Positions 17,635 to 25,778 are shown, numbered from the stretch's first letter. The stretch is 38,233 bases of DNA from an uncultured Pseudomonadota bacterium (GCA_903897935.1 CAIUDO010000023.1:1-38233); one strand, 5' to 3'. Made by a program: numbers and translations. The notes: a model not told the origin generated them from the letters alone.

Positions 17635-19431
17635 TTAGCGACGCACGACGGTAACACGTTGCCGCGCGGTGACGTCTTCGTGTACAGTCACCTCTCCATC
17701 CGGCCAGTACACACGAAGCGCGTCGACGGTCTCGGCGGCCCCGAGCCCGAAGTGCAGCTCGAAGGTCGTGCCGTTGGTGAAGCCGCGCCCGCCCGCGAGC
17801 ATCCACTGGGTGCGAATGACGCCGCCCGCTTCGACCTCGACGCGCGCGCCCACGCCGCGGGTGTTCTTGCCCGGCCCTTGCAGGCCGACGCGCAAGAACG
17901 ACCCCTCGCCGCAGCGCGAGAACAACACCTCGGCGTCCTTATCGAGCGACCGGCGCACGACGTCGACATACCCGTCATCGTTGAGGTCGGTGACCACCAA
18001 GCCGCGATTGTTGGCCGGATCCCCGAACGACCACGCCGCGGTCGCGTCGGAGAACACGCCGTCGTCTTGTTCGTAGATGACGTCCGGCTGCAGCGCCGGG
18101 TTGTTCGTCAAGCCTCGCTCCTCCATGATCTGACCGCACACCGCGATGAAGTCGAGGTCACCGTCATTGTCGAGGTCGATGAGGTCGGTGCCCCACGAGC
18201 CGTAGTGGCCGGTCTCGTGCCGATAGTCGATGCCCCGCGACTGCTCCGTGCGGTACCAGAACGCGTAGGACGCGCTCTCCAGCACCATGATCGGGCCCCA
18301 GTTGGTGAGCACGAAGTCGACGATTTGATCGTCGTTGAGGTCCGCGATCGCCATGCCCATGCCACCGAGCGCGACATCCAGCTCGGTCTCCTTCGAGTGA
18401 TCGAGGAACATCCCACCCTTTGCGCCAGGGTTCATCATGGCCGTGTTCTCGCGCCAGCTCGGACCATAGTCGTTGGTGCGGTACAAGTCGGGGTAGAGGT
18501 CGCCGTTCAGATCGTACCAACCGGCCATGTAGGTGTAGGCGTCGTTGGTGGCCGCGGGCAGCCGCTCGACGGTGACGTCGGTGAAGTACCCTTCGCCATC
18601 GTTGAGGTAGAGCCGATCCGGATCGCCAGGCCCGTCCGGCGAGCCATTCGACTGGTATTCGCTCAGGTCGTGATTCGTCACAAACAGATCAAGGTCGCCA
18701 TCCAGGTCGATGTCGGCGAGCGCCGCCCCGACCGAGCCCTGGGGATCCGCTGCGAGACCGGCATCTTCCTTCGTGAACCAACCCGAGCCGTCGTTACGGA
18801 ACAGCGCGTTCGGACCACCGCGATCGAGGGAGATCACGTCCAGGTCGCCGTCTCCATCGACGTCCGCGGCGACCACGGACTCGGTCAGGTCGTCGACGGC
18901 GTCGGGCCAGCGGCCGGGCTCCGCGCGCTCGAGCCCCCCTCCGGGGACGCCGAGGAACAGCTCGTCGGAGCCGAAATTGGGCAACACGACGTCCCACACG
19001 CCGTCGCCCGTGAGGTCCTCGACCAGCACGCCCATGCCCTGCATCGGCGAACCGGCTTGCTCGGGCCACCGCGAGCCAGCGATCTGGTCCGCCCAGTCGG
19101 CGCCCAGATCCGCAGGGGCCAACGGCCCCAACGAGTCGCGCGCCCCCGGATCGTCACACAGGAGCGGGCCCCACTGGACGAGCTCGAGCGGCGGCCCGGT
19201 GTCGGTGTCGGTGTCCGCGTCGGTGTCCGCGTCGGTGTCCGCATCGGTGTCGGTGTCGGTGTCCGCGTCGCTGTCGGCGTCCGCGTCGGTGTCCGCGTCG
19301 GTGTCCGCGTCGGTGTCCGCGTCGGCGTCCGTGTCGGGGCCGGAGTGAGGAGCCGTGTCCGGCTTGCCCTGACACGCGCCGACGAGCGAGAGCGCGCACG
19401 CAAGGGTGAAGCGGATCGACAGCTGACGCAT
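17635..19431 (-). CDS. FG-GAP/VCBS-repeat lipoprotein with ASPIC/UnbV domain
   Basis: A 598-residue lipoprotein. ATG at 19431 has GGAGG 6 nt upstream. The signal peptide ends in LVGAC (Cys20), and an acidic DTDAD linker spans about residues 33-78. The body carries repeated calcium-binding FG-GAP/VCBS loops such as LTGDGVWDVVLPN, DVDGDGDLDVIS, DIDLDGDLDLFVTN, DLNDDQIVDFVLTNWG and DLDNDGDLDFIAV, so a seven-bladed integrin-alpha-like propeller is likely. The last 75 residues match the ASPIC/UnbV domain: RGVGARVEVEAGG, then FELHFGLGAAETVDALRVYW and PDGEVTVHEDV. Similar to CRTAC1-like proteins; probably an adhesive or binding surface protein. No catalytic role seen. Confidence 0.9.
   Translation of the reverse strand: MRQLSIRFTLACALSLVGACQGKPDTAPHSGPDTDADADTDADTDADTDADADSDADTDTDTDADTDADTDADTDTDTGPPLELVQWGPLLCDDPGARDSLGPLAPADLGADWADQIAGSRWPEQAGSPMQGMGVLVEDLTGDGVWDVVLPNFGSDELFLGVPGGGLERAEPGRWPDAVDDLTESVVAADVDGDGDLDVISLDRGGPNALFRNDGSGWFTKEDAGLAADPQGSVGAALADIDLDGDLDLFVTNHDLSEYQSNGSPDGPGDPDRLYLNDGEGYFTDVTVERLPAATNDAYTYMAGWYDLNGDLYPDLYRTNDYGPSWRENTAMMNPGAKGGMFLDHSKETELDVALGGMGMAIADLNDDQIVDFVLTNWGPIMVLESASYAFWYRTEQSRGIDYRHETGHYGSWGTDLIDLDNDGDLDFIAVCGQIMEERGLTNNPALQPDVIYEQDDGVFSDATAAWSFGDPANNRGLVVTDLNDDGYVDVVRRSLDKDAEVLFSRCGEGSFLRVGLQGPGKNTRGVGARVEVEAGGVIRTQWMLAGGRGFTNGTTFELHFGLGAAETVDALRVYWPDGEVTVHEDVTARQRVTVVRR
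19198..19335 (-). repeat. hexanucleotide-type repeats encoding an N-terminal DTDAD linker
   Basis: About 138 nt of GACACC/GACGCG units encode residues 33-78 of the FG-GAP lipoprotein, soon after its lipobox Cys. Composition is the same as in the tracts at 11563-11688 and 23975-24073. Confidence 0.88.
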
Positions 19432-19711
19432 GGGTGGCCTCCGTCGGCGCATCGTATGCCGCGAGGTCACGATCAGCTACGCCAGATCCGACGGGCGAGC
19501 GCGCGTACGCGGGCGACGTCGCACGGACTACGAGCAGCGCGCGCCGGCCGTCTGATTCGGAGGATTCGACCTTCGACCGGTGGGCGTGTGCGAAACGCCA
19601 CACCAGCGGCGCGATCACGACCGAGGCCCGCCGAAGTTGCAGCGTGACTCCGTGGCTCCCGACGCGGCGGGGCATGGCACGACGCGTGCAGCACGTCGAC
19701 GCGAGGGTCCA
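19432..19711. other. divergent intergenic region, FG-GAP lipoprotein and sqr-like gene
   Basis: These 280 nt separate two divergent genes and should hold both promoters. An imperfect dyad GTGTGCG-AAA-CGCCACAC is seen near 19586-19603 and might be an operator for the sulfide operon. No convincing -35/-10 pair was found on either strand. Confidence 0.35.
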
Positions 19712-20938
19712 ATGAAGCATCTCGTCGTGCTCGGCGGCGGCACGGGCGGCACCGTGATCGCCAACCGGATGTGCGCCCGGCTCGGGGCCGACTGGCGCGT
19801 CACGGTGATCGACCGGGACGACCAGCACATCTACCAGCCGGGCTTGTTGTTGTTGCCGTTCGGCGTCAACCACGAGCGGGAGCTCGTCCGGTCGCGGCGG
19901 CGCACGCTCGACCGCGCGGTGCGCCTCGAGCTCGGAGAGGTTCGGGCGCTCGACCGGGCGACCCGCACCGTGCACCTCGCGGACGGCCGGTCGGTCGGGT
20001 GGGACGTGCTGGTGGTCGCGACCGGCTGTCAGCCGGCCCCAGGCGAGACCGCAGGGCTGACCGACGGCGGCTGGGGGGTGACCACCCACGAGTTCTACAC
20101 GCTCGCGGGGTCGATGCGGCTCCGCGACGCGCTGCGTGGGTTCCGCGGCGGGCGCGTGGTCGTCAACTTCGTCGACCTCCCGATCAAGTGCCCGGTCGCC
20201 CCGCTGGAGATGGCGTTCTTGCTCGAGGCGATGGCGACCGAGCGCGGCGTGCGCGCCGCGACCGAGATCGTGTACGCGACGCCGCTCGAAGGGGCGTTCT
20301 CCAAGCCGATCGCGTCGCGCGTGCTCGGCGACGTCATGGCCGCGCGCGGCATCTCGGTCGTCCCTGACTTCTCGGTGTCGGAGGTCGACGGCGCGGGCGG
20401 CGCGATCCGGGCGTTCGACGGGCGCAGCGTGCCGTTCGACCTGCTCGTGACCGTCCCGGTGAACAGCCCGGACCCGCTCGTAGCCGCCGCGGGCCTGGGC
20501 GACGCCGGCGGGTGGATGCGCGTCGACCGGCACACGCTGCAGAGCCTCGTCGATCCGACGATCTTCGGGATCGGCGACACCACCGACGTGCCGACGTCGA
20601 AGGCCGGCGCGGCCGCACACTACCAGGCCGAGGCGCTCGCGACCGTGCTCGAGCACTACCTCGCCGACCAGCCCCTCCCGCCCGCCTACGACGGCCACGC
20701 GACCTGCTTCGTGGAGACCGGGCACGGCCGCGCGATGCTGCTCGACTTCGACTACGCCCACGAGCCCGCGACCGGGCGCTACCCGCTGCCCGGCGTCGGC
20801 CCGTTCACGCTCCTGGAGGAGAGCGCCGCGAACCACTGGGGCAAGCTCGCGTTCAAGTGGATGTACTGGAACGGGCTGCTCCCGGGTGGGGAGCTGCCCA
20901 TGGAGTCCCGGTACTCGAGCCTCGGCAAGTGGAGCTGA
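19712..20938 (+). CDS. sqr: sulfide:quinone oxidoreductase-like flavoprotein
   Basis: A 408-residue flavoprotein. ATG at 19712 has GAGGG 5 nt upstream. The N-terminal dinucleotide fold LVVLGGGTGGTVIANRM binds FAD, and GIGDTTDVPTSKAGAAAHYQ (about 286-305) is the second FAD contact typical of sulfide:quinone oxidoreductases. Three cysteines lie at the positions expected in the family: Cys106 (ATGCQP), Cys160 (LPIKCPVAP) and Cys332 (HATCFVETGHG). The last two would carry the sulfur or disulfide. The C-terminus (HWGKLAFKWMYWNGLL) has the amphipathic helices used for membrane association. It would oxidise sulfide and pass electrons to quinone. Next to the DUF1641-TusE fusion and the DsrE gene, which supports a sulfur role. 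SQR subtype not fixed by eye. Confidence 0.88.
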   Translation: MKHLVVLGGGTGGTVIANRMCARLGADWRVTVIDRDDQHIYQPGLLLLPFGVNHERELVRSRRRTLDRAVRLELGEVRALDRATRTVHLADGRSVGWDVLVVATGCQPAPGETAGLTDGGWGVTTHEFYTLAGSMRLRDALRGFRGGRVVVNFVDLPIKCPVAPLEMAFLLEAMATERGVRAATEIVYATPLEGAFSKPIASRVLGDVMAARGISVVPDFSVSEVDGAGGAIRAFDGRSVPFDLLVTVPVNSPDPLVAAAGLGDAGGWMRVDRHTLQSLVDPTIFGIGDTTDVPTSKAGAAAHYQAEALATVLEHYLADQPLPPAYDGHATCFVETGHGRAMLLDFDYAHEPATGRYPLPGVGPFTLLEESAANHWGKLAFKWMYWNGLLPGGELPMESRYSSLGKWS

Positions 20939-20940
20939 TG

Positions 20941-21789
20941 ATGGACCCCGCACTCAACGAGCGTTTGTCCGCCATCGAAGACCGCCTGGATCGCCTGCTC
21001 GATCGTCAGCAGGCGATCGACGACCTGCTCGCGGACCTGGGCCCGATCGGCCGCGACGCCCTGCGGACGATCTCGGGGCACCTCGACCGCATGGAGCGGC
21101 GCGGCTGGATGCGCGTCGGCGCCGAGCTGGCCGAAGCCGCCGACGGGGTGGTCGGCGATCTGCGCCCGGACGAGCTGCGCGACCTGTTGTCGTCGACCGT
21201 GAGCGTGCTCCGAACGCTCCGCAACGTCACGCGGCCCGACGTGCTGCGGATCGTCAACGACGCCGCCGACGTCGTGCACGGCGCGTCGGAGGTACCGGCG
21301 GTGGGGCCGCTCGGGCTGCTCGGGGCGGGCCGCGACGAAGACGTTCAACGCGGCCTCGGCTTGTTGCTCGAGCTGACCCGGCACGTCGGGCGCGCGAGCC
21401 GAGCGATGGAGCGCGCCCCCGGGCTGGTGCCGGGAACGGCGTCGTCCGGGCGGTTCCGGCGCGCCACAGAGGCCGCGCCACCGCCGGCGTTGGCCCCCCG
21501 GCCGCTGGCTGCGCCCCCGACGGACGCGTCGGCGTACGACGCCGACTGGACGATCGAGGCCGCCGAGGCCACCGCGGCGTCGCTCGACCTCGCGCTCAGC
21601 GACGCACACCGCGCCGTCATCGTCGCGGCCCGAGACGACTACGCAGCGACCGGGGCGTCCCCGAACGTGCGTCGGCTGACCCAGGTCACCGGCGTGTCGA
21701 CCAAAGACCTCTACGCGTTGTTCCCGCGGGCGCCGGGGCGGACCGTCGCCCGGATCGCTGGGCTGCCCAAACCTGCTGGCTGCATCTGA
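20941..21789 (+). CDS. DUF1641 fused to a TusE/DsrC-type sulfur carrier
   Basis: A 282-residue two-domain protein. Residues 1 to about 150 match DUF1641, a helical family often found beside sqr genes: an acidic coiled start, then VLRIVNDAADVVHGA and VGPLGLLGAGRDEDVQRGLG. A Pro/Ala linker (about 178-195) joins this to a TusE/DsrC fold: WTIEAAEATAASL, then SDAHRAVIVAARDDYAATGA, SPNVRRLTQ, LYALFPRAPGRT, and a C-terminal IAGLPKPAGCI. The penultimate Cys281 is the conserved persulfide-carrying residue; the second DsrC Cys is replaced by Ala270, so it is TusE-like rather than a dissimilatory DsrC. Starts at ATG 20941 (or the adjacent ATG at 20938, which overlaps the sqr stop). It may accept sulfane sulfur made by SQR. 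Confidence 0.88.
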   Translation: MDPALNERLSAIEDRLDRLLDRQQAIDDLLADLGPIGRDALRTISGHLDRMERRGWMRVGAELAEAADGVVGDLRPDELRDLLSSTVSVLRTLRNVTRPDVLRIVNDAADVVHGASEVPAVGPLGLLGAGRDEDVQRGLGLLLELTRHVGRASRAMERAPGLVPGTASSGRFRRATEAAPPPALAPRPLAAPPTDASAYDADWTIEAAEATAASLDLALSDAHRAVIVAARDDYAATGASPNVRRLTQVTGVSTKDLYALFPRAPGRTVARIAGLPKPAGCI

Positions 21790-21798
21790 GGAGGACCC

Positions 21799-22257
21799 GT
21801 GGCTCGTCGCGTCGCGATCATCTGTTCGAAAGGAGGCCTCGACGAGGCGTATCCTGCGCTCATCCTCGCGAACGCCGCGCGACAGGCCGGCATCGAGGTG
21901 TTCGTCTTCTTCACGTTCTGGGGGCTCGACGTCATCACCGAGTCGAAGGTGGATCACCTGCACCTCAACCTGGTCGGCAACGCGTCGAGCCCGATGCCGA
22001 CGATGCTGGCCGGCATCCCGGGCGTCGAGAACCTCGCCGCAACCATGATGATGCACCGAATGAAGACGCTCGACATCCCCGACGCGCGCGAGATGCTGCG
22101 CACCATCGACGAAGCGGGCGGCGAGCTCTACGCGTGCGAGCTCGCGATGAAGATGTTCGGCCGCGAGAAGGCGGACCTGTTGCCGGTGGTCCGCGACGTG
22201 ATCACCGCGGGCGACTTCTTCGATCTGGCCGACGGTGCGCAGATCATCTTCACCTGA
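21799..22257 (+). CDS. DsrE/DsrF-like family sulfur-transfer protein
   Basis: A 152-residue protein of the DsrE-like (DrsE_2) family. GTG at 21799 is preceded by GAGGAGG at good spacing. The Rossmann-like start RVAIICSKGGLDEAYPALILANAA is followed by FVFFTFWGLDVI, and the conserved Cys113 sits in ELYACELAMKMFG, the position of the sulfur-carrying Cys in related proteins. A second Cys9 lies in the first strand. The gene is 9 nt after the DUF1641-TusE fusion and is probably in the sqr operon, where it would relay persulfide sulfur with the TusE-type domain. Its end overlaps the convergent selenoprotein gene by 8 nt. Confidence 0.88.
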   Translation: MARRVAIICSKGGLDEAYPALILANAARQAGIEVFVFFTFWGLDVITESKVDHLHLNLVGNASSPMPTMLAGIPGVENLAATMMMHRMKTLDIPDAREMLRTIDEAGGELYACELAMKMFGREKADLLPVVRDVITAGDFFDLADGAQIIFT

Positions 22258-24148
22258 CCGCCGAGGCCGACCCCTCGCCGAGCAGCTCCTCGATGCGCCA
22301 GATGAGCTCGTCCGGTTCGTACCGGTTGTCGGCGTACACGAACTGGCCATCGGGCCCGATCAGCCAGTTCTTCGGGTACGCCGCGGTCAGGAACGCCTCG
22401 TCGATGAAGTACACGGGATCGAGCGGCACCGGGCCGTCGACGAGCACCGGCATGTCGATCGCCAGCCCGTCGACGAACGCCTCGACCGGGCCTGGAGACT
22501 GCTCTGGAGCCACGCCGTAAACGACGAGCCCACGCGGGCCGTAGACCTCGAAGATGTTGGTGTCGATGTCCGAGACCTCGGACGGACACGCCGGTCACCA
22601 GTAGGCGAACAACGCCAAGAAGATGGGTTGCCCCAGGTGATCGGACAACCGCCGGGTCTCCCCCGTCGCGAGGTCCACGAGCTCGAACTCGGGCGCGTAC
22701 GTGCCGATCGGCGGCTCGGTGACCCCGCCCGTCAGCGGCACCTCGACCGCGGGCGTGTCCGGATCGTCGGACGCCAGGCACAACACGGCGTCGATCGGCG
22801 CCTCCGGGCCCGCGACCTCCAACCGCAGCACGGTCGATCCGCCGGGCGGGACGACCTGCGGCTCGGCGAACACCGTCACGCGCGGGTCGGTCACCGTCGC
22901 GCCGACCAGCGCGAGCGGCCCGGCGCCGCGGTTGTGCAGCGTATACGCCGCCGCCCCACCCTCGGCGGGCGCGGTCAGCGCGTCGAGCGGGAGATCGAGG
23001 TCGCCCGACACGACGCCCGGATCGTAGGCGAACCCGGCGAAGTACGACCAATCGCCGACCCACGCGACGCCGTCGTGGCCGGAGACCGCGAGCGCGAACT
23101 GCTCGGTGGTCTCGTGGGCCACCGACACCGGCATCGCCGGCGACGACACGTCGACCACCACGATGCCGTCGATGTCAGCGACGAGCAGGGTGTCGCCGGC
23201 GAGGGCCGCCATCGTCGCCGCGCCGCCGGTGGGCACCGTCGACTGCAGCGCGGGCCGGGCAGGATCGACACGGTCGAACACCCAAGCGCCGGTCGAGCCC
23301 GCCGAGACGACGACGCGCGCTGCGTCAGCCGTCACGTGCAGCGCGCCGGGCGCCGGCACCGGGTCGTGCACCACCGGCGACCACGGGTCCGTGGCGTCGA
23401 TCGGGATCAGTCCGAGCGCGGCGTCCGCGGCGTACGTCCACCCGTCCACCACCGGCGCGAGCTCGAACGGCCGCGACAGCCCGGGGACGGTCGCCACCAA
23501 CGCGGCGCGCGCCGGATCCGCGACGTCGAACACCAACAACCCGACGTCGCGCGCGGTCACGAGGAGCGTGCTCCCCGTGAGCGCCAGCCCCTCGACGCCG
23601 GGCGCGCGGTGCTCGAACACGACCGCGGGCGGGGTCGCTGCCGTGTCGACGATCAGCAGCCGCTCGTCGCGCATGGTCACCGCGACGAACGCGCCCGACA
23701 GCGGCTCGACGCGGTGAAACCGGTAGTGTTGCGGCGTCGTGTACTGAAAGGACAACGCGGGCGCCCACGGATCACGGACGTCGAAGCCGAGCAGCCCGCC
23801 TTGCCCGACCGCGAGCACGGTGTCTCCCCCGTCCCACTGCAGATCGACGATCTCCATCATGAACGCGTCGCCGAGGGTGTACTGCAGGCGTCCGAGCGGG
23901 GTGATCGCGTCCGGCGGCAGCGGCGATGCGGGCGTGCAGGACGCAGGCAGCGGAGCCTCACCAAGGGCGGTGTCCGTGTCGGTGTCCGTGTCGGTGTCGG
24001 TGTCCGCGTCCGTGTCCGCGTCGGTGTCCGCGTCCGTGTCCGCGTCGGTGTCCGCGTCCGTGTCGGTGTCCGCGCCCGCGTTCGTGTCCGATTGGGGCAG
24101 CTCCTTTGTGCCGACGCAGCCGAACGCGAGCGCGAGCCACCAACGCAC
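22250..24148 (-). CDS. selenocysteine-containing lipoprotein: beta-propeller plus thioredoxin-like domain
   Basis: A 632-residue frame if the UGA at 22597-22595 is read as selenocysteine. GTG at 24148 has GGAGG 5 nt upstream. A short signal peptide ends in FGC (Cys11), then a DTDAD linker (about 21-58). Residues about 75-400 are LVIVD-type propeller repeats (LLGFDVRDPWAPA, LLVFDVADPARAA, IVVVDVSSPAMPV), then an Ig-like domain (LHNRGAGPLALVGATVTD). A redoxin/TlpA-like domain begins at PIGTYAPEFELVDLATG and runs to LSDHLGQPIFLALFAYW, then UGA-P-A-C (Sec518, Cys521), continuing in frame with PSEVSDIDTNIFEVYG and YPKNWLIGPDGQF (cis-Pro near 592) to a second UGA at 22250. A U-x-x-C active site in place of C-x-x-C explains the gene; a nonsense mutation is the alternative. 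Confidence 0.88.
22568..22583 (-). promoter_or_regulatory. bacterial-type SECIS hairpin after the Sec UGA
   Basis: On the minus strand, GTCCGA-GGTC-TCGGAC folds into a perfect 6-bp stem with a GGUC apical loop. The loop begins 17 nt after the UGA; in the E. coli fdhF SECIS the GGUC loop begins about 18 nt after its UGA. The hairpin lies inside the coding sequence, as bacterial SECIS elements do, and encodes part of PSEVSDID. It should bind SelB and direct Sec insertion at 22597-22595. Confidence 0.82.
23975..24073 (-). repeat. hexanucleotide-type repeats encoding an N-terminal DTDAD linker
   Basis: About 99 nt of GACACC/GACGCG units encode residues 26-58 of the selenoprotein, between its lipobox and the propeller. 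Same composition as the other linkers in the window. Confidence 0.87.
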
Positions 24149-24169
24149 AAAAACCTCCGGCGACCGACG

Positions 24170-24826
24170 TTACGAACGCGACGACCACCCGCCCAACGAA
24201 TCAGGGGCAGGCGCACTCGAGGGCGGCGATGGCGTCGTAGACGGCCTCGACGTCCGACCCGAGATGCGCACCGACGTGCGACCCGTGGGATCCGTCACAA
24301 ACAGCACGTCGGACAGCGCCTCCGGGCTGTCGTCCGCGGGGGCGCCGCCGCCGAGGTCGCCGGCCCACGCCTTGAGCACGGTGACGTGGCCGTCGAGCCC
24401 GTCCGCCTGCGCCTTGAGGACCGTGACGTGACCGTCCAGCGCGGCGGTCAGCGCCGCGACGTCGGCGTCGAGATCATCGTCTTTCGCCTTGAGCACCGTG
24501 ACGTGACCGTCGACCGCGGCGGTCAGCGCCGCGATGTCGGCGTCCAGGCCGTCGTCCTTCGCCTTGAGCACCGTCACGTGGCCGTCGACCGCGGTCGTGA
24601 GCGCGCCGAGGTCCGCTTCGAGCGCGCCGACCCGACCGTCCAGCGCCGCGACCTCCGCCTCGACCGCGGTGAGCCGCGCCATCATCGCCGCGTCCCGCGC
24701 CTCGAGCGTGGCGAGGCGCTCCAGCACCGTGCGTGACGCGTCGATCTCGGGCGCGTCGAGGCGATCGTGCGTCGAAAGGTCATCTCCACACGCGAACAAA
24801 CCCACCAGCATGACGCCGACCACCAT
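24170..24826 (-). CDS. coiled-coil repeat lipoprotein, probable frameshift near the 3' end
   Basis: About 218 residues from ATG 24826 (GGGAGG at 5 nt; a GTG at 24847 adds seven residues). A short hydrophobic segment ends in LFAC, so a lipoprotein is likely. Most of the rest is a long heptad coiled coil, followed by about three and a half copies of a 25-residue unit, DGHVTVLKAKDDGLDADIAA. After SDVLFVTDP the frame reads low-complexity TSRPSTTPSPPSS to the stop at 24170. Another frame instead reads GSHVGAHLGSDVEAVYDAIA, then ALECACP, ending at a stop at 24201-24203. That frame looks far more protein-like, so one base has probably been lost near 24265-24290, or there is -1 recoding. Possibly a structural envelope lipoprotein; function unknown. 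Confidence 0.65.
   Translation of the reverse strand: MVVGVMLVGLFACGDDLSTHDRLDAPEIDASRTVLERLATLEARDAAMMARLTAVEAEVAALDGRVGALEADLGALTTAVDGHVTVLKAKDDGLDADIAALTAAVDGHVTVLKAKDDDLDADVAALTAALDGHVTVLKAQADGLDGHVTVLKAWAGDLGGGAPADDSPEALSDVLFVTDPTGRTSVRISGRTSRPSTTPSPPSSAPAPDSLGGWSSRS
24368..24589 (-). repeat. 75-nt direct repeats inside the coiled-coil lipoprotein gene
   Basis: Units of 75 nt encode the 25-residue coiled-coil repeat with core DGHVTVLK. Two units are complete, a third is shortened (AQADGLDG) and a fourth contains only DGHVTVLKAW. The nucleotide sequences of the first two copies are nearly identical, which points to recent duplication or gene conversion. Confidence 0.8.
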
Positions 24827-24932
24827 CACCGCCTCCCTGAACCGCACATGATCCGAAACGAGCGAGGGTTAGGATAACGCGTACGCGCGCGACCCGCCGA
24901 CCCGAGCGCGGCCTATGAACCCAGGAGGCGCC

Positions 24933-25778
24933 ATGGCCGACCCCGACGCCGCGATCGCGCTGACGCGGAAGAGCTGGAACGAAGCGACGCGCGCGCACAA
25001 CGCGCACAAGGGGGACCAGGCCGCCGCCCTGCGCGCCGGGAGCGACCCGTTGTTCCCCGAAGAGCTCGTGTTGCTGGGCGACCTGACGGGACGTCGACTG
25101 GTACATTTGCAGTGCAACTCGGGGCAAGACAGCCTCGGCCTCGCGCGACGCGGCGCGGCGGTCGTGGGCGTCGATCTGTCCGACGAGGCGGTGGCGTTCG
25201 CGCGCGCCTTGTCGGCGGAGTCCGGGATCGCGGCCACGTTCGTCGAGGCCGAGGTCGTCGACTGGATGCGCACCACCGACGAACGGTTCGATATCGCGTT
25301 CGCGTCGTATGGTGCGCTCGGCTGGATCCCCGACTTGCGCGCCTGGATGCGGGGCGCGCGTCGGATCCTCAGTCCCGGGGGTGCGCTCGTGATCGTCGAG
25401 TTCCACCCTCTGGTCTGGTCGTGGGCCGGCGGGCCGACCGACGTCCGACCGACCGGCGACGACTACTTCGCCGACGCCCCGTTCGTCGCGCCGGTGGGCG
25501 ACTACGTGGCCGCGTCCGGGGAGGCGCTCGGCGCGGCGACATCGGCGACCCCGGCCACCCTCACCACCCCGGCTACGTCGTGGCAGCACACCACCGCCCA
25601 AATCCTCGGGGCGGTGCTCGACGCGGGGCTCGTGCTCGCGCGCGTCGACGAGCACCCGCACGCGAACGGGTGCCGCGTCGTCGACGCGCTGGTTCCGGGC
25701 CCGGGCCGCACCTGGACGTGGCCGCCGGGCGTCGCGCGCACACCCCTGATGCTGTCGTTGCGGGCGGTGGCACCATGA
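24933..25778 (+). CDS. class I SAM-dependent methyltransferase
   Basis: A 281-residue methyltransferase. ATG at 24933 with AGGAGG 4 nt upstream is chosen over an ATG at 24915. LVHLQCNSGQDSLGLARRGA is a motif I variant with Cys-Asn-Ser-Gly instead of the usual Gly-rich loop, a pattern known in one branch of class I enzymes. VVGVDLSDEAVAFAR supplies the acidic residue that binds the SAM ribose, and FDIAFASYGALGWIPDL is motif IV. The C-terminal part contains a VIVEFHPLVWSW segment. The substrate is unknown. The stop overlaps the start of the crotonase gene (ATGA), so the three genes 24933-27600 are one translationally coupled operon. Confidence 0.88.
   Translation: MADPDAAIALTRKSWNEATRAHNAHKGDQAAALRAGSDPLFPEELVLLGDLTGRRLVHLQCNSGQDSLGLARRGAAVVGVDLSDEAVAFARALSAESGIAATFVEAEVVDWMRTTDERFDIAFASYGALGWIPDLRAWMRGARRILSPGGALVIVEFHPLVWSWAGGPTDVRPTGDDYFADAPFVAPVGDYVAASGEALGAATSATPATLTTPATSWQHTTAQILGAVLDAGLVLARVDEHPHANGCRVVDALVPGPGRTWTWPPGVARTPLMLSLRAVAP

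Noticed and set aside
17617-19647. Plus-strand open frame of about 680 codons opposite the FG-GAP lipoprotein
   Set aside because: It is the complement of an FG-GAP/ASPIC protein; its long Val-Arg-Val-Gly run is just the DTDAD repeat read backwards.
22595-22597. The UGA as a simple nonsense mutation splitting a pseudogene into two genes
   Set aside because: The stop falls exactly on the first active-site Cys position, the downstream frame is intact for 114 codons, and a GGUC-capped hairpin follows at the right distance. Sec is the simpler explanation, although selABCD cannot be checked here.
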